Made by a program: the position numbers and the translations under genes. From Terriglobia bacterium (GTDB taxonomy: Bacteria; Acidobacteriota; Terriglobia; Terriglobales; Acidobacteriaceae), in NCBI GenBank assembly GCA_020072645.1, contig JAIQGK010000009.1, forward strand, positions 62,001-126,000: a stretch of 64,000 bases of DNA, written 5' to 3'. The notes under the pieces were generated by a model, which did no database searches, was not told the DNA's origin, and saw only the letters and a list, made by a program, of their open reading frames with translations. Positions 26,051 through 35,000 of this stretch are shown in pieces; within the stretch, counting starts at the first letter, position 1, and every line of letters begins with the position of its first letter.

Positions 26051-26905
26051 TTATATTCGCACGGGCGGTGTTGGCGTTGGAGTGGGACTCGGCGTTGTTT
26101 CCGTGGCCGGAGCGGTTTCAGCTGCCGGAGCCGGCTCTGGCATCGGTGTCGGCGTGGCTGCTGGCGGATTTACCGGTGACGATGGTCGCGAACTGGGAGG
26201 CGGAGTCGACGGCATCGGGCTGCTCGAAGGAGCCACATCTGTCCCTGCGGCCCGTTTCACCGCGGCAAGAAATTTTTCAGCCGACTGCGGGGGTTGAACC
26301 GATCCCGTCAGAATGGTCTTGAAATCAACCTGGCGGCCATAAAGTTCGCCGGTCGCGTCTTCATCCTGTTTGATCACAGCGCCGTTAAAACTTATTCCGG
26401 CAAAAAGACCGCGCGCCCGCGAGTAGGTTAGGACTTCGGCTCGAAGCTTCCAGTCGGTGGAGCCTTCAGTGTGCCGTCCAACCGGACCGGCGGCCACGGA
26501 TGCATCGGCGCCAAGCTTGAACTTGTTCGTAAGCAGCGCTTGCATACCGCGATCATTCATCACCACCATCACCAGGTCAACGGCTTGTCCGCCAATCTGC
26601 AAGCCCACACTTCCGCCTGTTGTGGTCAATGGCGCTGGAGCGCTCCAGCCAGTCGCTGTGCGACAGGTTGCCATGCCGCGGCCATGCGCGCCGCCAACTA
26701 TAAATCCGCCCTTGAGCAGATTGGGCACCACTGCCACGCACTTTGCCGATCCAAGAATGTCTGAAGGAATGCCCTTATCGGGAGTTGCCATAATTTCGTC
26801 TAATACGGTGGCTGCCGTTTCCAGCCGGCTGGCCGCGGCTTCTGAAGCAAAGGCCCCGCTTGCAAGCGTGACTGCGCACAACACAACACGAAGCAGTGTT
26901 TTCAT
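26051..26905 (-). CDS. Secreted SYLF-domain (YSC84-like) lipid-binding protein
   Basis: A 284-residue exported protein. A signal peptide (MKTLLRVVLCAVTLASGAFA) is followed by a SYLF domain (residues ~25-200: IPSDILGSAKCVAVVPNLLK, GSVGLQIGGQAVDLVMVVMN, TYSRARGLFAGISFNGAVI). SYLF domains bind phosphoinositides or membrane lipids in eukaryotes; the bacterial role is unknown. The last ~70 residues are Pro/Ser/Thr/Ala-rich and resemble the tail of the BamE-like protein at 5861. ATG 26905 has a perfect SD (GAGGAGATT); the open frame to 27109 is leader. A strong hairpin with a T-run and a larger structured region lie in the 300-nt leader. Confidence 0.88.
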   Translation of the reverse strand: MKTLLRVVLCAVTLASGAFASEAAASRLETAATVLDEIMATPDKGIPSDILGSAKCVAVVPNLLKGGFIVGGAHGRGMATCRTATGWSAPAPLTTTGGSVGLQIGGQAVDLVMVVMNDRGMQALLTNKFKLGADASVAAGPVGRHTEGSTDWKLRAEVLTYSRARGLFAGISFNGAVIKQDEDATGELYGRQVDFKTILTGSVQPPQSAEKFLAAVKRAAGTDVAPSSSPMPSTPPPSSRPSSPVNPPAATPTPMPEPAPAAETAPATETTPSPTPTPTPPVRI

Positions 26906-26954
26906 AATCTCCTCAAAAATGATTTTAGTCGCTGGGAGCAGGTAAGAAGATGCG

Positions 26955-27109
26955 GAAAAATAATAAAGGGTTGGATACGGTGACCCTCGTGACCGTGTCC
27001 AACCCCGTCTCCCAGGTTCTGTGGTAGGTGAGTAGAGTATCCATCCACACCATTTTCGCGGCAAGTAACCGGGGTTCCTTCCCCACTGCCGCTTTGGACA
27101 TGTACTCAC
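26955..27109 (-). ncRNA. Candidate structured leader RNA upstream of the SYLF gene
   Basis: This segment between the LuxR-type gene's terminator and the SYLF gene is highly foldable. A closing stem GTGAGTA/TACTCAC (27028-27034 with 27103-27109) encloses GCGGCA/TGCCGC (27058-27063 with 27087-27092) and GGGG/CCCC (27071-27074 with 27081-27084). Downstream on the minus strand is a 14-bp stem with one mismatch (26968-26981 with 26992-27005), followed by TTTATTATTTTT, like an intrinsic terminator. The aptamer-plus-terminator order suggests a riboswitch or attenuator; I match it to no known class. The long stem has a G-U pair on the plus strand instead, so the transcribed strand is not settled. Confidence 0.5.
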
Positions 27110-27151
27110 GGAGATATCAAGTTAGTAAACACCAAAACTTTGTCTCTCGCC

Positions 27152-27188
27152 CAAAACAAAAGGCCCAGCAGACTGTTCCGCCGGACCT
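27152..27188 (-). terminator. Rho-independent terminator of the LuxR-type gene
   Basis: On the minus strand, a 12-bp stem with G-U pairs (27188-27177 with 27172-27161) and a 4-nt loop is followed by TTTTGTTTT. The wobble pairs form only in the minus-strand RNA, which fixes the direction. It ends the transcript 19 bp after the regulator stop. Confidence 0.85.
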
Positions 27189-27206
27189 CAAGATTTTTCT
27201 GGCGAT

Positions 27207-27863
27207 TTATTTGGAGGAGGTCACCAGCGAATGCGTAATTGCGTGCACTGAGAGTGCGATGCGGTTTTGCACGCCGACTTTGCGCATCAACTTGGCCACA
27301 TGCGCTTTTACGGTGCGCTCTTCGATCCCCAGCACCGATCCAATTTCCTTGTTTGAGCGTCCTACCACCAGCAGTTCAAGAACTTCTTTTTCACGATCGG
27401 TAAATGTAACCCTGCCCGCGGGAAAAATTCGTCCCGGGGAAGACGTTACTCGTTCGATAAAAATCGAAAGCACGCGACGCGGCGCCCAGACCGAACCAGC
27501 ATGCACGATCCGCATTGCCTGTATGAACTCCGCTGGGGATGCGGCTTCGTCCACGTAGCCTTTAGCTCCGGCGGCCAGCGCTTTCAAAATCGTTTCATCG
27601 TCAGCGCCGCTTCCCGTAACAATGATGCGGAGATCAGGACGCGCGGCTTTGAGGCCCGCCATTACGTCAAACAGGTTTTGTCCCGCCCTTGTTCCCAGAA
27701 GGACGAGGTCGATATCTTTGCGCGGACCCAATTCCGCCAAACTGCAGGAGACCAGTTCGAGGTCCGTCTCGGTATCGAACAGAGACTTCAGTCCAATAAA
27801 CCGAAGGGGATCACTCTCTACCACAGCTATGCGAATCGTTCTCTTCGATGCGCCTGCTTTCAT
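27207..27863 (-). CDS. NarL/LuxR-family regulator with degenerate receiver domain
   Basis: A 218-residue protein with a receiver fold (residues ~10-125) and a LuxR-type helix-turn-helix (FTDREKEVLELLVVGRSNKE, RTVKAHVAKLMRKVGVQNR). The receiver lacks the phospho-acceptor: where DVVLLD is expected it reads DLVLLGTRAG, Gly57 replacing Asp. The conserved switch Lys of GYLLK is Glu106 (GYVDEAASP). The acidic pair region (VVESDP) and Thr83 remain. It is therefore probably controlled by something other than phosphorylation, such as ligand binding or constitutive dimerisation. ATG 27863 has GGAAGGAG five bases ahead. No kinase is adjacent. Targets are unknown. Confidence 0.88.
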   Translation of the reverse strand: MKAGASKRTIRIAVVESDPLRFIGLKSLFDTETDLELVSCSLAELGPRKDIDLVLLGTRAGQNLFDVMAGLKAARPDLRIIVTGSGADDETILKALAAGAKGYVDEAASPAEFIQAMRIVHAGSVWAPRRVLSIFIERVTSSPGRIFPAGRVTFTDREKEVLELLVVGRSNKEIGSVLGIEERTVKAHVAKLMRKVGVQNRIALSVHAITHSLVTSSK

Positions 27864-28020
27864 CAAAACTCCTTCCAAGACCGTGGCGTGAATGTGGGTA
27901 TTGTAAGCAAAAAATAGAGCGCGCGACCTGAAAGTATCATGAACCTCAGCCCAAGCCCATTACTTAGCAGGGTACATGTACTGAAGTTGAAGCGCAAGGA
28001 TTGGGGAGTGCTGCTTCGGG

Positions 28021-28653
28021 TTACTTGCTGGCTTCCAGTCGACCACCCTCAGGACGCAGCAAAAACCCGTCCGCATGGCCCAGGGCAAAGCCGCGACGGT
28101 ATCCTTCACAGTAACCATTTTCGCCGGAGAGATTGTGCTGCTTCGGATAATTGGCACACCCGACAAAATGAAAGTCGACCTGAGCGGTGGAAGATTGGTC
28201 TGAGCCTCCCCGATCGAACCCTTCGTTGTAACCAGAGAGAAAGCCTTCATCAAAGTGGGTGAACCCGCCGGCCGAATTCGTATCTTCCAGGGAGGCTGAG
28301 ACAGACCGAAGCGTATCGACAGCCCGGAAGAGCCGTCCGGAATAGCCATCGCCGTAGCCGGCCTTCAAACCGGACGCAAAGCCGTGTTCAAACAAATTGC
28401 GTGGGCCAAATTGTGCGGAATAGCCTGATTTCAGTCCGTGGAAATCCTTGAGTTTGTGGCGTTGTGAACTACCCAGGCTGGCATCTGTATTGCCAATGTG
28501 GTAGCCCTCTTCATAACCGTGGCGGTATCCGTGAGCAAACGCTGAGTGCGAAAGCACCACGGCTGAACCGGACTCGCTCAAATGGAGATCCTGCGACCTT
28601 GCGGTAACGGCAACACCTGCGGCAAGAAACAGTATTAGCAGCAGACGCGCCAT
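28021..28653 (-). CDS. Secreted GY/GF-repeat protein
   Basis: A 210-residue protein with a signal peptide (ARLLLILFLAAGVAVTARSQ) and repeated G-aromatic units spaced about four residues apart: HGYRHGYEEGYHIG, EHGFASGLKAGYGDGYSGR, DEGFLSGYNEGFDRG, ENGYCEGYRRGFALGHADGF. Four such clusters are separated by 25-45 residue linkers. The 4-residue G[YF]xx spacing suggests glycine-zipper-like helices or a fibrous surface structure. There are two Cys in the mature part. No family is recognised. ATG 28653 is preferred to the TTG at 28662. It is divergent from the DUF3857 pair and shares their promoter region. Confidence 0.72.
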   Translation of the reverse strand: MARLLLILFLAAGVAVTARSQDLHLSESGSAVVLSHSAFAHGYRHGYEEGYHIGNTDASLGSSQRHKLKDFHGLKSGYSAQFGPRNLFEHGFASGLKAGYGDGYSGRLFRAVDTLRSVSASLEDTNSAGGFTHFDEGFLSGYNEGFDRGGSDQSSTAQVDFHFVGCANYPKQHNLSGENGYCEGYRRGFALGHADGFLLRPEGGRLEASK

Positions 28654-28988
28654 TGGGCCCAAAAACCTCCGGTTCCGTTCAGTCAGATGAACCTAAGTAA
28701 CCGCGGGATGTCAGCTTCCCTGGCGTCCCTAAGGTCTATTTACCTACTCCCTAGGTTTTTCGATGAATGGCTGGAAATCGTATGTAGCTGGATACTTATC
28801 TCACCTTAACCAATCATGAAGAGTTGAGCTGACTCTCCGGCTACGGCAGATTAAAAACCTGGGGGAAACGGAGCCGAAAGAGGAAGGCGACTTAACTGAT
28901 TTGCGATTTTCCCCGGGCGGTGAAACAGCCGCCTGGGGCACTCGTATTCTCCCCACAAAGGCTTAAGGTTCTTTCCCCGGAAGATGTT
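28654..28988. other. Divergent promoter region with leader hairpin
   Basis: This 335-bp gap between divergent genes probably holds both promoters; I cannot fix hexamers. A strong hairpin lies at 28911-28938 on the plus strand (CCCCGGGCGG pairing with CCGCCTGGGG, one G-U, 8-nt loop), about 50 nt before the start at 28989. No T-run follows, so it is a leader structure and not a terminator. It also argues that the longer open frame from GTG 28920, which runs through it, is not used. Confidence 0.55.
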
Positions 28989-31900
28989 ATGCGAAACCTG
29001 CTGCGTCACATGCCGCTGGTTTGTCTGCTGGTGTCGTCCCTGGCGCTTTGCGCGCAATCTCGCAACCCTTACGATCTAGAGCTGGAAAATCTGCGCTCGC
29101 AGTGGCCTTCAGCCGGAAAGCTGGAAAAGCTGGCGCTCCTGGACCATGTCCGCCGTTTGCGTGACTTTGCCGATGATCGGCGTCAAGTCCAGCTTTTCTT
29201 TGAGAATGTCGGGCAATCGGCTGGGGAAAATGATCTCGTCAGGAATGAAGCAGCTGCCTATATCGACGATCTCCGCACTTTCAAGGTGCCGGCACAACAT
29301 CAGGCGCAGCACTGGTATGCGGCTCCCGAATCCCGCCAGCGCATTCTGGCGGAAGCCCGCAACGCCGCCACAACCGGCGCGTCTTGCGAAACTCTGGCTG
29401 AGTTGGAGCATTTATCCGGTTCCGCTGAAGCCGCTGACCATATGTTGCAGGCAGCCGCTCTGGATCCCACAGCAACGCGCTGGCTCCGGGCCGCTCAATT
29501 TCTGGATGAACCTCTCCGCAAGTTTGCCGCGTTACGTAATGGCCTATCGCTGGAGCCTTCCAATGCGCGACTGCACGTGGAATTGGCGACCTATTACATC
29601 GGCCGCCAGCAATTGGAAAAAGCTCGTGACGTGCTCAACTCGGCGGCGGAAGCTGCACCGAATGATTTTGTCATCCGTGAACGCCGCGCCAGCTTGTTCT
29701 TGAATCTGGGTCTTCGTTCGCAGGCGCTGCCGGAACTGCGTCGTCTGGAAAAGCAGTGGCCTTCCCCGCTGTGGCTGCGCTCTCGACTTGCACTGGACTA
29801 CGAACAGATGGGACTTCTGGACGACGCCGCGCGGCTCGCTGCGTCCGTAGTGGCAGAAACTTCCGACAACCGCGAACAACTCGAGCTGCTGGCCCGCTTC
29901 CATGAACGCCGGCACATGAAATATGACTTGCAGGCGGATTACATCTCTCTTTCGCGACTGGAGCCGAACCAGCCAGATATATGGTCGCGGCTGGCGCAAG
30001 TGCAGATCGATTGCGGCGATGCTGAAGGCGGCAGGAAATCCCTGCTGCGGCTAGTTGCACTGGATGATGAAAACGCTGACGCCCACCGCCGACTGGCGCA
30101 GGTGGACGAAAACCTGCATCTTGATCGCGAAGCGCAACAGGAGTTGGCAAAAGCGTCCTCCGCCGCGCGTCCGGACACGCTGGCGAAGGACGCACAATAT
30201 CTGGTCAACCCGGCAATGGTGGTCAAGGACGCATTTGCCAAGCCGCCGGCGCCAGCCGATACAGCCCTGGCTGATATTCGCGTGCAGGAGCTTCTCGCCA
30301 GTGGCCTGGATCGCGTGCACGTTCAGCAGCTTTATTTTGTAGGATCGGATGCTGCACTCGATTCCCATCGCGTCAGCACAATTCGCTATTCGCCTTCCAC
30401 TGAAGAATTGCTCGTGATTCACGCGCGCGCGTGGAAGCCCAATGGTTTGGTACTGGACGCGCAGGAATTGGGCGATCATGAATATGCCGACACTCCGGTT
30501 TCAATGTATTACGACATGCGCCTGCACCAGCTTCGCTTTGCCGGACTGGAAAAAGGGGATGTGGTTGAGCTGGAGTATTCGCTCGTGCCCAAGCGCCGGT
30601 CCGCACCTTACAGCGGATATTTTGGCGAGCTGGTCTTGTTTGCCGGCCGCGGTCCGGAGCAGTTGAAGAGATACGTGCTGATTGCTCCCGCAGCGGAGAA
30701 AATTTTTGTTCACGCGGAAAAGATCGCTCCCGCAAGCGTTTCTGCCCGGGATGGCTCCCAGGTTTTTCTTTGGGAATCACGCTCAATTCCCGCATTGCCG
30801 CGCGAGCCGCGCAGTCCCGGCGTGACGGAAGTTTCTCCTTACGTGCACGTCTCCACCATGGGCGACTGGAAACAACTTGGCTCCTGGTATGCGGAGCTTG
30901 TTCGTCCTCAATTTGCGCTGGACCAATCGCTCCAGGATGAACTGGCGCGAGTGACGAACGGACTTCACACGGACAAGGAGAAGATTTCTGCCATCCAGGA
31001 ATTTGTCCTGCGCAGCACGCACTACGTGGCGCTGGAGTTCGGCATTTACAGTTATAAGCCTTATCCAGTCACGCAGATTTATGCCCGACGCTTTGGTGAC
31101 TGCAAAGACAAAGCCAGCTTGATGATCGCGCTGCTGCGGGCCGCAGGCATTGAAGCCGAGATCGCGTTGGTGCGCACTCGCTCCCTGGGCGACGTGGCGA
31201 CGGAACCGGCTTCCATCGCCGTTTTCAATCACGCCATTGTCTACGTGCCGAAATATGAATTATGGCTCGATGGAACAGCGGAATACGCCGGCCGCGAGCT
31301 TCCTCTGGAAGACCAGGGAGCCTTGTCGCTGACGGTGAGCCTGAGCGGCGCGGCGGAGATACGGCACATCCCCATGAGTCGCGCGGCGGACAACTACACA
31401 CGGCACGTCATCCGGGGCGAGCTCTCCGCGCAGGGCGTGATCCAGTTCAGCGGCTCGACCACAACCAGGGGTGAAGATGCGCCCGGATTGCGCCATGACC
31501 TGGCCGTGCGCGAACAACAGTTGGATATGTTTCGGCGCGAACTTGCCGAAGTCTTCCCCAGCGTGCAGGTAGATAGCGTTGCGGTCCACGGCGCTGAAGT
31601 ACTTTCCAGCAGCGTGAGCGTGGAGTTCCAGGGCGCGCTAAATTCGCCGCAATACAAGCGTGTGGTTTCCCTCCGTTCGTCATGGATGCCGCGCTCGTAC
31701 GTAGCTGCCCTGGCTGGAGCCAGCACACGCACACAGGATCTGGTCCTGCCTTCGCCATGGACCACGGACGAGGAAATTCACATCGCATTGCCGGAAGGTG
31801 CAGAAGTCACTTCCCTGCCACGCGACCAGAACATTACCGGGACTTTTGGCTCGCTTCGACTGCATTACAAGAAATCTGCGGGTGAAGTGATGGTACAGAG

Positions 31901-32018
31901 CCATATACAGTTTGAAAAAGCGCGTGTAAGCGCGCAGGATTATCCGGCCTTCCGCCAGTTCTGTGTCCAGGCGGAACACAGCTTCCGCAATGAAATCACA
32001 TTGAGTCTGCCGCAATGA
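28989..32018 (+). CDS. Secreted TPR / DUF3857 / transglutaminase-like protein
   Basis: A 1009-residue exported protein. A signal peptide (MPLVCLLVSSLALCAQS) is followed by ~400 residues of TPR-like helices (PSNARLHVELATYYIGRQQL, RLVALDDENADAHRRLAQVD), DUF3857 (about residues 440-620) and a transglutaminase-like core. The Cys-His-Asp triad is complete: Cys705 in FGDCKDKASLM, His748 in FNHAIVYVP, Asp761 in WLDGTAEY. A C-terminal beta-rich region follows. It is probably a periplasmic or surface protease/transglutaminase-like enzyme of unknown substrate. ATG 28989 gives the signal peptide start. The stop overlaps the next gene by 4 nt, making a tandem pair. Confidence 0.88.
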   Translation: MRNLLRHMPLVCLLVSSLALCAQSRNPYDLELENLRSQWPSAGKLEKLALLDHVRRLRDFADDRRQVQLFFENVGQSAGENDLVRNEAAAYIDDLRTFKVPAQHQAQHWYAAPESRQRILAEARNAATTGASCETLAELEHLSGSAEAADHMLQAAALDPTATRWLRAAQFLDEPLRKFAALRNGLSLEPSNARLHVELATYYIGRQQLEKARDVLNSAAEAAPNDFVIRERRASLFLNLGLRSQALPELRRLEKQWPSPLWLRSRLALDYEQMGLLDDAARLAASVVAETSDNREQLELLARFHERRHMKYDLQADYISLSRLEPNQPDIWSRLAQVQIDCGDAEGGRKSLLRLVALDDENADAHRRLAQVDENLHLDREAQQELAKASSAARPDTLAKDAQYLVNPAMVVKDAFAKPPAPADTALADIRVQELLASGLDRVHVQQLYFVGSDAALDSHRVSTIRYSPSTEELLVIHARAWKPNGLVLDAQELGDHEYADTPVSMYYDMRLHQLRFAGLEKGDVVELEYSLVPKRRSAPYSGYFGELVLFAGRGPEQLKRYVLIAPAAEKIFVHAEKIAPASVSARDGSQVFLWESRSIPALPREPRSPGVTEVSPYVHVSTMGDWKQLGSWYAELVRPQFALDQSLQDELARVTNGLHTDKEKISAIQEFVLRSTHYVALEFGIYSYKPYPVTQIYARRFGDCKDKASLMIALLRAAGIEAEIALVRTRSLGDVATEPASIAVFNHAIVYVPKYELWLDGTAEYAGRELPLEDQGALSLTVSLSGAAEIRHIPMSRAADNYTRHVIRGELSAQGVIQFSGSTTTRGEDAPGLRHDLAVREQQLDMFRRELAEVFPSVQVDSVAVHGAEVLSSSVSVEFQGALNSPQYKRVVSLRSSWMPRSYVAALAGASTRTQDLVLPSPWTTDEEIHIALPEGAEVTSLPRDQNITGTFGSLRLHYKKSAGEVMVQSHIQFEKARVSAQDYPAFRQFCVQAEHSFRNEITLSLPQ

Positions 32019-35000
32019 GATTGGCCACCCGCGCTCTTCCCATCCTGCTGTTCTGCTTAAGCGCGAGTGTGGGATTCTCACAGAGGGGCCAGACCACGCA
32101 TTCGGGCAAAACGGACGATTCCCTGCTCCAGAGTTTTTTTTCTGATTTCAATTTGTCCTCGGCAGCCGAGACATCCGGCGCGCGTTTGCGTCAAGCCCCA
32201 AAAGACACTGTGGCGCTCTTCATTCGCATGGAAACAGCCGAACTGCAGGAACGTCCTGAGATTGCATTGGACTCGGCTCTACGGCTTTGCGCCCTGCCTG
32301 CCGCGCCAGAACTCCACGATCTGGCATCGAACCGGGTCCTGCAGCACGCGGCCAATAGCTGGGCCTTCAACGTGGTCCTTCGCCGGATAAAATCAACAGC
32401 AACAATCCACAATGGCTGCGCTTTCAACCTGCGGCTGGCGCTGGTAGCAGCCGCTTCCGACGGCGCAAACATTGATCTGGACACCGCAGCTCATTCAAGC
32501 AGACTGCTCACGCGGTGGAGTGTTGCCGGCCCGTTTGGAAGATATAACAACGTTGACTTTGAGCGCCGGTGGCCGCCGGAAAGCGAGCGGCCTTTCCGCG
32601 ACCGATACTCGTCCCAACGGGACTTCGAGATCTTAAAAAGTGAACGTCGAGGGCGTGCCACTGCCAAGCAAGACTCTTCGCGCACAATTATGCCGGAACG
32701 GTTCTGGTTCCGCGACGGCATGATTGCTCTCCCAGAATACTTCCCCTCTACCGGCATTTTTTATGCAGCCAGTGATGTCGATCTGCCAGTCGCGACCACC
32801 ACATCTCGGCTCGACGTATTGAGTTCTGGCACCTATGAAGTTTTCATCGACGGTAAATCGCTATTGCTTCACGACGCACGTCATGCAGCCGCCCCAACCC
32901 GGGATTCAACTTCATTGTCAATGGCGGCAGGTCACCACCGCATCCTGCTCAAGTTTTCACCGGATGCGGCACCGTTGAGCGTAGCTCTGCATCCACAATT
33001 TGAAGTGTCGCCACAGAAAAAGATTGCCCTGCCGACGCCCCTGGCACCATACACGCAAGCGCTGGCAGCATATTTCCGGGGCGATTTTGCCGAGATGGCA
33101 ACCCTGCTCCGCGCGGACGCGCTTCGTGACACCGGCTATGGCAAGTATCTCCATGCGCTGCTCTATTCCGCGGCCGAAGAGCATTCACCCCGCGCGGACG
33201 CTGCATGGAAGGCGGTTGCCACGGCCCAACCAGGGGCCTTGCTGGCACGATTGAAATCGGACCAAAACGCTGCTGATCGAGGCCAGGCTGAATCCGTACG
33301 CACAGATGTAATGAGCATTTTGGCGGAGCGTCCTCAATCAGAAATGGCGCTGCAATTGGCTTTTAATCTTTCACGGCGCAATCAGGTGGATGGGCCGGCG
33401 CTGCTCGCGCGTTTGCTGGAGTCACATCCTTCCTGTGCCCGGCTCGCGGAAGCCGTTAAGTTCTATAACGCCGCCGCACAGCAGGACAAATCCCTCGCCG
33501 TTGAACAGCAAATGGCCTCGTGCGCGCCAGAGTCTTTGCAATATGCGCGGCTGCTGGCTGAATCAGGCCGCCACAGCGCCGCGGCAGCCTACCTTCAGCA
33601 GTTAGTTACCAGAAACCCTCTTCATCGCGCTGCCCGGCGAATGCTGGTAGAGCAACTGCTTCTGGATAACCAAATCAGCGCGGCCAAACTTCAAGCCAAA
33701 CAACTGCGTGAACTGGCTGCAAACGCCCGGGACTATGTGCCAGCGGTCAGAGACACGGGAGTGGCGCCGGATAGCAGGAGTGAACGCGCTGAGGCATTCG
33801 CCAACGGTGCAGAATTCTATGTTCCCTACCGTCGCGATGGCATAGAGATGGTCCGCAAATCGGCGCAAAGAAGTTTTTCTGGTGGCGACGCGGTAATCCT
33901 GCTCTCTGACAAAGTCGTCCGCATTCGCCGTAACGGTCCTGTTTCCGTGTATGTGCATCGCATTACACGCCCATTGAATAAAGAAGGCATCAGCCGGTAC
34001 GGAGAAGTAACGCTGCCGCGCGGAGCTGATCTGCTGGAGTTGCGCACAATCAAAGCCGATGGAGAGATCACTGAACCTGAACTGGCGCAGCAAAAACCAA
34101 CTATCTCCATGCCAGCGCTGGAGGCGGGCGACGCAATCGAGGAAGAGTACGTGCTGCATTATGCGGAGTTAGACCAGATGCCGGAAAGTGCCGGCACCCA
34201 TACTTTCGGGTCCTTCGCCGCGCCATTGCTTCATGCTCGCATGGTGCTGCTGAGCCCTGCGGAAAGCACGGTCAGTGTGAGAGAACAAGCCGGTCCCCCG
34301 CTGCCGCTGGTGGGAGAAAATAATGGAACGGTGATCCGGATATGGGAGCGCGATAACATTGCCCAGACGATCGCAGAATCGTTTCTACCTGCGATCAACC
34401 TACTCCCCACCGTCATGGTTACCTCAGCGGCAAAAACCCGCGATGGACTGCGCGATCAGTTGATCGACGTATCGCGAGCCGGCCTTCACGTAAATGAAGC
34501 GGCGGCGGAATTTAATCTTTCGCAAGCCGGTGGAGATTTTGAGAAAGCGAAGCGTCTGTATCGATTTGTGACCAGCAAGATCGATTCGACCGGTCCAGAC
34601 TGGGCCGCAAGCCCGGCCGAAGACACGCTGGACAATGGTCAGGGCAGCCGGACCATGGCTCTGCTGGCCCTGGCGCGCGCCGTTGGATTAAACGCAGAAC
34701 TGCTGCTGGTGCGGAAAATTGAGCAGGACTGCGGCAAAGAACTATCCTGCTACACCGAACCGCTGGTTCGGTTCTGGCTGCAGAGCCGCGAACCTGTGGA
34801 TGTTGATGCTGAATCCGATGATTTGCCTTTCGGCGCAATTCCGCCATCACTGGATGCGCGGGAAGCTCACCTTATCCCTTTGTTGGCAGGAGAAGAGAAA
34901 AAGCCAGAGATCGTGGCTTTGAATCCGCGGCTCGCAGATGAGAAGAGTATGGCGGAAGCCGACCTTTCATTTTCTAATAGCGACCTCTTAGCCAGCATCC

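Noticed and set aside
28920-28988. GTG start of the first DUF3857 gene at 28920
   Set aside because: It runs through a strong leader hairpin and would bury the signal peptide; ATG 28989 is preferred.
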